A stretch of 37,764 bases of DNA from Alphaproteobacteria bacterium (GTDB lineage: Bacteria > Pseudomonadota > Alphaproteobacteria > Micropepsales > Micropepsaceae). The DNA is taken from assembly GCA_947445215.1 (NCBI GenBank), contig CANFDA010000005.1:1-37764 (forward strand). Reading direction: 5' to 3'. Within the stretch, counting starts at the first letter, position 1, and each line of letters opens with the position of its first letter. Below are positions 32,859-37,764 of this stretch, in pieces. The translations under genes were made by a program, and so were the position numbers. The notes under the pieces are model-generated. The model had not been told where the DNA came from, did not search any database, and saw nothing but the letters and a program-made list of their open reading frames with translations.

Positions 32859-33093
32859 AAGCCAGACGCTGAGTACCAGCTCGCCGAAGCCGTGCTCGAT
32901 GTGCATCTCAATGGCCGGGATGTGTTTCCCCTGGCCGACCGCCTAGCGGAATTGAATCTGCCCTTCATCTTCGCCACCTGCAATGGCGCGCGCGGGATAC
33001 CGGCGCGTCATGCGGGACGTCCGGTGCTGCAGAAGCCGTTGCTATCCGGCGACCTGGAAAGGGCCCCGTCCAGCGTGACGGCTGCGAGAAGGC
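32859..33093 (+). pseudogene. Receiver-domain fragment of a response regulator
   Basis: The plus strand encodes EYQLAEAVLDVHLNGRDVFP, then LADRLAELNLPFIFATCNGA and VLQKPLLSGDLERA. This is the second half of an alphaproteobacterial stand-alone receiver domain. The phosphate-accepting Asp is in LDVHLNG, the conserved Thr in FAT and the Lys in LQKP. The first strand and acidic pair are missing; upstream the DNA belongs to the Rieske-like fragment on the other strand. It cannot be a working receiver. Confidence 0.6.
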
Positions 33094-33345
33094 TTAGGAT
33101 TTTTTTGCGGTCTTTGCGGTCTTTGCGGTCTTGGCCGGAGCGCGTCGCGGCTTGACGGCGACCGGCGCCGGGCCGGCCGCTAGATCTTCCGCTTCCTTGG
33201 CCAGCCGCAACGCCCGCAACTTGGCCGTCTTGGCGTCCGAATGGGCGTTTTCCCGCGCGATCATGTCCCGCACCAGCTCGGTGCGGCGGTCATGCTGGGT
33301 ATCGCGGTTGGCTTGGCCGGTTGGCGGCTTTCTGAGCGGAGGCAT
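33094..33345 (-). CDS. Small basic protein with a Lys-Thr-Ala repeat tail
   Basis: The product has 83 residues. It is rich in charged residues and lacks a signal or membrane segment. The middle (RRTELVRDMIARENAHSDAKTAKLRALRLAKEAED) is likely one long helix. The tail is AKTAKTAKTAKKS, encoded by nearly three copies of a 9-base unit (33107-33132), like the basic tails of DNA- or RNA-binding proteins. No family is recognised. The ATG at 33345 has no ribosome site, but a near-perfect promoter places the RNA start on or next to it (see that entry), so it may be translated leaderless. Confidence 0.6.
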   Translation of the reverse strand: MPPLRKPPTGQANRDTQHDRRTELVRDMIARENAHSDAKTAKLRALRLAKEAEDLAAGPAPVAVKPRRAPAKTAKTAKTAKKS

Positions 33346-33350
33346 TACCC

Positions 33351-33379
33351 ATTATAGGAGTCGCGCAATAAAATTACAA
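33351..33379 (-). promoter_or_regulatory. Strong promoter giving a probable leaderless mRNA
   Basis: On the minus strand TTGTAA (33379-33374), 17 bases, then TATAAT (33356-33351) form a near-consensus sigma-70 promoter. Only five bases separate the -10 box from the ATG at 33345, so transcription should begin at or next to the start codon. Confidence 0.6.
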
Positions 33380-33464
33380 GTCCACCCCCGTTTTCCGGGA
33401 ACTTGGCGTTTATATTACGGTCAGCATGTCTGCCGCCCCATGAGAGACTGTGACCGGAAAGACA

Positions 33465-33488
33465 CAGGAAAAGCCTATGCTTTTCTTG
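33465..33488. repeat. Hairpin-forming inverted repeat upstream of the barrel protein
   Basis: GAAAAGC (33468-33474) and GCTTTTC (33479-33485) flank CTAT, and three further outer pairs extend the stem to ten. It lies 60 bases before the gene at 33547 and could sit in its 5' leader RNA. Its function is unknown. The rest of 33380-33546 shows no clear promoter. Confidence 0.4.
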
Positions 33489-33546
33489 GCCGGAACGGAT
33501 GCCTCTGGTAGGGTCTTTTCAAGTTGAAGTGAGGGTTTTGCAGTCC

Positions 33547-34638
33547 ATGTCGGTCGTTGCGCGCGCCATTGCTGCCTGCGCGATCCTTGCCGCTTTCGCG
33601 GCCGGGTCGGCCTTTGCCGCGCCCGCAGCGTCGATCCCCTCCGCCCCGCTCACGATCACCTCTGCCGGTGTCACCTCTTTCGGCGCGCCGCGCCTGCTCA
33701 CCGCCAGCGAGTTTGCCGGCGTGCCTGCGCTCGCCAATACCACCCACGATAGCGGCGCGCTGCGCCTGTCCGACGGTTTCGCCGCCAGCACCGCGCTGTC
33801 GCCGACCCTGGCCTTTGACAGCGCCCATCGCGGGAACCTGTCGGGCCGCTTCGCCAGCTTCACCAACGCCGCGCAGCCGATGCTGGGCAATGGCGCGTCG
33901 TTCCTGGCGCTGGCCGATGCAGGCCGTTATGGCGGTCTCACTTATGCGCCCACCAGCGATGCTCGTGTGCGTGCGGGCGTCAGCGCCTGGAATGGCCGTC
34001 TCGACAATGTGAGCTTTAATGCGCCGGCCGCCACGGGCATGGCCTTCGCCATCGATCAAAGCTCGGTCACCTCGGTTCTCGCGGGCGTATCGTGGAATCC
34101 CTCGGAGTGGGTGAGCCTGGGCCTCAACGCCGTCTCGTCCTATCGCCGCAACACGCCGCTCGCCTATGGCGCGGTGTCGCCGCTGGGCCAGACCGCCCGC
34201 ACCCAGGCGGTGGAAGTGTCGGCCAGCTTCAATCTGGGCAATGACTGGGTGACCACCACCCATTTCGCGCAAGGCTTCACCCAGCTCAACCAGCGCAGCG
34301 GCGCGGCGGGCAGGAGCTTCGACAGCCAGGCCTATTCCATCACCATCGCCAAGCAGGGCGTGTTCGGCGACGACGTGCTGGGCTTCACGCTCAGCCGTCC
34401 TGCCTCCGGCATGATCGGCAGCTTCGCGGCCTTCAGCGCTGCGGATGATCTGCCGCCGATGATGATGGCCGCGGGCCGCAACGCCGCGCCGGAAACCGAT
34501 CTGCAGATCGGCTATGTCACCAGCTTCCTGAATGGCCGTCTGGCGCTGCAGACCAACGCCGGTTACCAGCTCAATGCCCAGGGCCAGACCGGCACCACCG
34601 CTGTCTCGGTGCTTTCGCGCGCGAAGATCAACTTCTGA
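33547..34638 (+). CDS. Probable outer-membrane beta-barrel protein
   Basis: The product has 363 residues. The ATG at 33547 gives a clear signal peptide (VVARAIAACAILAAFAAGSAFA); an upstream start would place it inside the chain. The mature part has many alternating, aromatic-ended strands (RYGGLTYAP, WVSLGLNAVSSYRR, QAVEVSASFNLGNDWVTTTHF, LQIGYVTSFLNGRLALQTNAGYQL) and ends in RAKINF with a terminal Phe. The strands plus a terminal aromatic are the marks of a BAM-inserted barrel. The C-terminal region resembles the barrel part of some autotransporter-like proteins, but no passenger or protease is attached. The next gene begins on its stop codon. Confidence 0.7.
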   Translation: MSVVARAIAACAILAAFAAGSAFAAPAASIPSAPLTITSAGVTSFGAPRLLTASEFAGVPALANTTHDSGALRLSDGFAASTALSPTLAFDSAHRGNLSGRFASFTNAAQPMLGNGASFLALADAGRYGGLTYAPTSDARVRAGVSAWNGRLDNVSFNAPAATGMAFAIDQSSVTSVLAGVSWNPSEWVSLGLNAVSSYRRNTPLAYGAVSPLGQTARTQAVEVSASFNLGNDWVTTTHFAQGFTQLNQRSGAAGRSFDSQAYSITIAKQGVFGDDVLGFTLSRPASGMIGSFAAFSAADDLPPMMMAAGRNAAPETDLQIGYVTSFLNGRLALQTNAGYQLNAQGQTGTTAVSVLSRAKINF

Positions 34639-35381
34639 AGCGCGTTCTATTTCCCCTTATCGCCGCCGTTACGGTGCTTCTGCTGGGCACTGCGTTCTGG
34701 ATTGTGCCGTCTAGCCTGCGCGTCACCGAGCATGCCCTTGCCGCAGACATGCCGGGCCTGAAGGGCTTCACCATCGCCGTGATCGCCGATCCGCATGCGG
34801 GCGGCCTTTTCATCGACGGGCGCAAGCTCGACGAGATCGTGACCCAGACCAACGCCACCAATCCTGACCTGGTGCTGCTGACGGGCGATTTCAACGGCGG
34901 CATGGCGCCTGCGGCCATGGCGCAGCGCCTGTCGCGGCTGCAGGCCCGCATGGGCGTCTATGCCGTGCTAGGCGATTCCGACTTACCGCAAGGCGATGAC
35001 GCACCCGAGATCGCGCCCGCGCTGGAAAGAAACGGCATCTTTGTGCTACGCGGCCCCTACATCGTGCTGGGCACGGCGCAGGGCCCGGTTATCCTGACCG
35101 GCCTGAACCAAGGCGATGGCGGCCTGCGCCGCATTCCGCCCACCGGCACGGTTCTTTGCCTGTCTGCCACGGTTCCGGACATCGCCAACCTGCCGCCGCG
35201 CTGCGCCTTGACGGTGGCCGGCCCCCAGCATGCCGACCAATATGCGCTGCCGTTCCTACGCCCGGCGGCGATCCGGCGTGAAGGCGGCCGGGCGCTGTTC
35301 GTCAGCCCCGGCATCGGCACCAGCGGCGTTCCCGCCCGCCTGGGCGCTGCGCCCGAAATTTCGCTGCTGAACATCCAGTAG
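34635..35381 (+). CDS. Membrane-anchored metallophosphoesterase-like protein, altered motifs
   Basis: The protein aligns with YkuE-like metallophosphoesterases: AVIADPHAGG (metal motif D-x-H), LVLLTGDFNGG (GD motif), YAVLGDSD and ALTVAGPQHADQ. The third motif is normally GNHD or GNHE and here reads GDSD, so the catalytic His is lost. The usual G-H-x-H motif is GPQH. Activity may be weak or absent. No ATG, GTG or TTG in frame lies before 34674. A CTG at 34635 overlaps the stop of the barrel gene (CTGA) and starts LKRVLFPLIAAVTVLLLG, a natural membrane anchor. A GTG at 34674 is the alternative and would cut that anchor in half. I favour the CTG start with moderate confidence. It is probably co-transcribed with the barrel gene. 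Confidence 0.65.
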   Translation: MKRVLFPLIAAVTVLLLGTAFWIVPSSLRVTEHALAADMPGLKGFTIAVIADPHAGGLFIDGRKLDEIVTQTNATNPDLVLLTGDFNGGMAPAAMAQRLSRLQARMGVYAVLGDSDLPQGDDAPEIAPALERNGIFVLRGPYIVLGTAQGPVILTGLNQGDGGLRRIPPTGTVLCLSATVPDIANLPPRCALTVAGPQHADQYALPFLRPAAIRREGGRALFVSPGIGTSGVPARLGAAPEISLLNIQ

Positions 35382-35434
35382 CGACGGGGCTTGCAGCCCG
35401 CTAAAACCGCATCACTTTTTCTGAAGGAAAGATC

Positions 35435-35623
35435 ATGGCCGGCCCGCAATTCGTCGCGGAGCATCGGCCAGGAAAAGTGGCCCCCTTCAATTTGAAGAAG
35501 GCACTTTTCCGTCTGGCCGTGCGACCATCCAAAAAGGGTGGCAATTGCAGTGTTGGAAGCGCTTCGATAAAAGCCTTTTCGCGCACTGGTAGAGGACTGA
35601 ACATGGCCGGCCCCCAATTCGTC
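35435..35623. repeat. Palindromic insertion flanked by 21-base direct repeats at the ettA start
   Basis: Bases 35435-35455 and 35603-35623 are the same 21-base start-codon region with one mismatch. Between them lie 147 bases that keep the reading frame open. This part contains a long imperfect palindrome at 35465-35519 (outer arms CGGCCA/TGGCCG, inner arms GGAAAAGTG/CACTTTTCC, core CTTCAA-T-TTGAAG). It also holds a perfect GAAGCGCTTC palindrome at 35556-35565 and a small CCATCC/GGGTGG hairpin. Both copies of the start have a ribosome site. This looks like a small mobile or palindromic element inserted with a target duplication. Confidence 0.55.
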
Positions 35624-37261
35624 TATTTCATGAAGGACCTGTCCAAGACCTATCCGGGCGGCAAGCAGGTTCTGAAGAATATCTACCTGTCCTTCTATCC
35701 CGGCGCGAAGATCGGCATTGTCGGCGTCAACGGCGCGGGCAAGTCGACCCTGATGAAGATCATGGCGGGTATGGACACCGAATATACCGGCGAGGCCTGG
35801 GCCGCCGATGGCGTGCGCATGGGCTATCTCAGCCAGGAACCGCAGCTCGATCCCACCAAAACGGTGCGAGAGAATGTGATGGAAGGCGTCGCTAAGAAGC
35901 AGGCGCTGGTGGACCGCTACAACGAGATCGCGTCGAACTATACCGACGAGACCGCCGACGAGATGGCGAAGCTGCAGGACGAGATCGAGGCCCAGGGCCT
36001 GTGGGATCTCGACAGCCAGGTGGACCAGGCGATGGACGCGCTGCGTTGCCCCGATGGCGATGCGGCGGTGGATACGCTGTCAGGCGGCGAGCGACGCCGC
36101 GTGGCGCTGTGCAAGCTGCTGCTGGATGCGCCCGATATCCTGCTGCTGGACGAACCCACCAACCATCTCGACGCCGAGTCGGTGCAATGGCTGGAATCGA
36201 CGCTGAAGGATTACAAGGGCTGCATCATCCTGGTCACCCATGACCGCTATTTCCTCGACAACGTCACCGGCTGGATTCTAGAGCTGGATCGCGGCAAGGG
36301 CATTCCGCACGAAGGCAACTACACCTCTTTCCTGGAAGTGCAGGAAAAGCGCCTGAAGCAGGAATCCAGCGAGGAGCAGGCGCAGCAGCGCACGATCGCG
36401 CGCGAGCGCGAATGGATCAAGCAATCGCCCAAGGCGCGGCAGGCCAAGTCCAAGGCGCGCATCAACTCCTATGAGGAACTGGTCGCCAAGTCGCAGGAAC
36501 AGCGCAGCGGCACCGCCACCATCATGATCCCCGTGGCCGAGCGGCTGGGCGACCTGGTGATCGAGGCGGAGAATCTCGCCAAGGGTTATGACGACCGCCT
36601 GCTCTACGAGAATGTGAACTTCAAGCTGCCGCCGGGCGGCATTGTCGGCGTCATCGGCGCCAACGGCGCGGGCAAGACGACCCTGTTCCGCATGCTCACG
36701 GGCCAGGAAACGCCCGATGCCGGCACCCTAAAAATCGGTTCCACGGTGCAGATCGGCTATGTCGATCAGAGCCGTGACAGCCTCGACCCCAACAAGACCG
36801 TGTATCAGGAGATTTCCGGTGGCACCGACTTCATCGAGTTCGGCAAGACCAAGATCAATGCGCGGGCCTATTGCGGGCACTTCGCCTTCAAGAGTGGCGA
36901 TCAGCAGAAGAAGGTCGGTCAGCTGTCGGGCGGCGAGCGCAATCGCGTTCATCTGGCCAAGATGCTGCGCTCGGGCGCCAATCTGTTGCTGCTCGACGAA
37001 CCCACAAACGATCTTGACGTCGATACGCTGCGGGCGCTGGAAAGCGCGCTAGAGGAATTCGCCGGCTGCGCCCTGATCATCAGCCATGATCGCTGGTTCC
37101 TGGACCGCATCGCCACCCACATGCTGGCCTTTGAAGGCGACAGCCAAGTGGAATGGTTCGAAGGCAACTTCCAGGACTATGAAGCGGACAAGAAGCGCCG
37201 TCTGGGCGTCGATGCCGACCAGCCGCATAAGATCAAGTACAAGCGCTTCACGCGCGCTTAG
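35603..37261 (+). CDS. ettA: EttA, ABC-F translation factor
   Basis: The product has 552 residues, the usual EttA length, from the ATG at 35603 with AGAGGA six bases ahead. An upstream ATG (35435, with its own AAGGAAAG) would add 56 unrelated residues and is explained by an insertion. Two ABC domains are present: Walker [10 protein letters not shown] and GANGAGKTT, signatures [15 protein letters not shown] and [15 protein letters not shown], and Walker [12 protein letters not shown] and [11 protein letters not shown]. An arm insert lies at about residues 95-160, and a basic linker ([20 protein letters not shown]) joins the domains. The protein is cytoplasmic, binds the ribosomal E site and tunes the first peptide bond to the ATP/ADP level. 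Family assignment is very secure. Confidence 0.95.
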   Translation: MAGPQFVYFMKDLSKTYPGGKQVLKNIYLSFYPGAKIGIVGVNGAGKSTLMKIMAGMDTEYTGEAWAADGVRMGYLSQEPQLDPTKTVRENVMEGVAKKQALVDRYNEIASNYTDETADEMAKLQDEIEAQGLWDLDSQVDQAMDALRCPDGDAAVDTLSGGERRRVALCKLLLDAPDILLLDEPTNHLDAESVQWLESTLKDYKGCIILVTHDRYFLDNVTGWILELDRGKGIPHEGNYTSFLEVQEKRLKQESSEEQAQQRTIAREREWIKQSPKARQAKSKARINSYEELVAKSQEQRSGTATIMIPVAERLGDLVIEAENLAKGYDDRLLYENVNFKLPPGGIVGVIGANGAGKTTLFRMLTGQETPDAGTLKIGSTVQIGYVDQSRDSLDPNKTVYQEISGGTDFIEFGKTKINARAYCGHFAFKSGDQQKKVGQLSGGERNRVHLAKMLRSGANLLLLDEPTNDLDVDTLRALESALEEFAGCALIISHDRWFLDRIATHMLAFEGDSQVEWFEGNFQDYEADKKRRLGVDADQPHKIKYKRFTRA

Positions 37262-37282
37262 CTTTTTTTGCGAGCCGGTAAG

Positions 37283-37352
37283 GCGAGCTTAGAAAAGCTT
37301 GCGCCACGGAGCCCGCGTAGCGGGCGAGTGGGCGCCTAGGCGCTGTTCTTTT
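37283..37352. other. Cluster of hairpins downstream of ettA
   Basis: Three small inverted repeats lie in the gap after ettA: 37283-37302 (AGCTT/AAGCT core), 37311-37325 (GCCCGC/GCGGGC), and the perfect palindrome GCGCCTAGGCGC at 37332-37343 followed by TGTTCTTTT. The last may act as a weak terminator. Otherwise 37262-37442 shows no gene. Confidence 0.35.
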
Positions 37353-37442
37353 GCGTCGTGAGTTCGTCGCGCCTGCGCTCATGTGCTATTTGTACACATC
37401 GCTTGGCGCCCCTGCTCACGCCGCAAAATTCCTCGCGCCGAA

Positions 37443-37764
37443 TTAGTGTGACTTCTCGTATCTAATGTCTTGCGCATGCGGCGGGTAGGGCGCGGCCTCG
37501 CGCTCTTCCGGCAGGCCGGATAGCGTGTTGGCGAAGCCGTGATTGACGTCGCGGTGATGCGCTTCGTCGGCTCGCACCACCAGCACGACATCGCGCAGGG
37601 TCGCACCTTCCGGCAGCTTCCAGTAATGCCGCGCGCAGGCGGTGGCGGTATCGGCGGCCTCACCGGCGCGGCAAGCGGCGGCATCGCGGCGCCGGCTGGG
37701 CGAGCCGCGACCGGTGGCGTTGTTTCCGCCTTTGGTCGACAAACTTCGTTCACGCAGATCTCCG
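37443..37764 (-). pseudogene. C-terminal part of an alternative oxidase, probably truncated
   Basis: The minus-strand frame ends at 37443 and is open to the window edge. Its last 60 residues match the end of the alternative (cyanide-resistant) ubiquinol oxidase: [20 protein letters not shown], then [14 protein letters not shown] with the di-iron E-x-x-H ligands, then a PYPPHA tail. In a complete oxidase a segment with another Glu/His set (EEEAVHTY type) lies some 30-40 residues earlier. Here that stretch is a basic, Gly/Arg/Ala-rich string in this frame, and the other minus-strand frame I read through shows no match either. The gene is therefore probably cut and joined to other DNA, unless the break lies in poor sequence near the window edge. 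Confidence 0.5.

Noticed and set aside
32860-32990. Extension of the Rieske-like minus-strand frame further upstream
   Set aside because: The minus reading meets a TAG, while the plus strand of the same bases encodes clear receiver-domain motifs. The fragment boundary is therefore placed near 32858.
33107-33132. Tandem GCGGTCTTT repeat as a possible CRISPR or regulatory repeat
   Set aside because: Units are only 9 bases, adjacent, without spacers, and encode the Lys-Thr-Ala tail of the small protein, so the repeat is explained by coding.
1-37764. tRNA, rRNA, CRISPR arrays, transposases, integrases or phage genes
   Set aside because: I looked for these on both strands by eye and found no cloverleaf, rRNA-like segment, regularly spaced repeat or recombinase motif.

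Overview
The window is GC-rich DNA from a Gram-negative bacterium. It carries a TonB-dependent receptor, other outer-membrane proteins and many signal peptides, including Tat-type ones. Several gene types point to an alphaproteobacterium, perhaps a soil or polymer-degrading lineage: an EttA-type ABC-F protein, a pyrophosphate-type phosphofructokinase, an alphaproteobacterial-style receiver-domain remnant, a remnant of an ATP-dependent DNA ligase, and an alternative oxidase end. The family or genus cannot be fixed from the sequence alone. I saw no rRNA, tRNA, CRISPR array, transposase or phage gene.

Layout, left to right. (1) 1-3817, plus strand: the end of a cupin gene with its terminator, an exported beta-propeller protein, then a tight pair of exported FMN-dependent alpha-hydroxy-acid oxidase (HAO) family proteins, A1 and B1. 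(2) 3832-8744, minus strand: a five-gene run with stop/start overlaps. In transcription order it holds a TPR-methyltransferase fusion, a 2OG-Fe(II) oxygenase, a JmjC/cupin oxygenase, a small unknown protein and an SDR dehydrogenase of the 2-keto-3-deoxy-L-fuconate/DHRS6 type. It is divergent from a large TonB-dependent receptor (9047-12061) that has a textbook terminator. (3) 12188-16955: a histidine kinase and an OmpR-type response regulator, both on the minus strand but separated by a second HAO pair (A2 and B2) on the plus strand with its own terminator. (4) 17197-20285: an NHL-type propeller, a frameshifted small gene and an exported esterase. (5) 20482-25521: a DUF1592-type cytochrome c protein, a DUF1552 Tat protein and an exported ankyrin protein, probably one operon. 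(6) 25525-32598: a gene-fragment scar, a ThuA-like protein, an M16 peptidase, the phosphofructokinase and a second esterase. (7) 32595-37764: a second gene-fragment scar, a small Lys/Ala-rich protein with a possible leaderless promoter, an outer-membrane-like protein, a metallophosphoesterase with altered motifs, ettA with a palindromic insertion at its start, and a truncated alternative oxidase end.

The most unusual system is the duplicated HAO pair. In each pair the second protein (B) keeps the catalytic SNHGGR motif. The first (A) has SNYRGG instead, so the catalytic His is Tyr and the substrate-binding Arg is displaced, and it has gained a C-terminal YMCMCG motif. All four proteins carry Tat-like signals, and both B proteins have a Gly/Arg-rich insert in the variable loop. 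One pair sits exactly between a response-regulator gene and its probable kinase. This suggests an exported two-subunit oxidase or hydroxy-acid sensor with one active and one non-catalytic partner. That function is inference. The motifs, order and spacing are seen directly.

A second theme is damage and rearrangement. Two scars (25525-25695 and 32595-33093) each join the 3' ends of two divergent genes whose 5' parts are gone. There is also one gene with two offsetting frameshifts and one truncated alternative oxidase.
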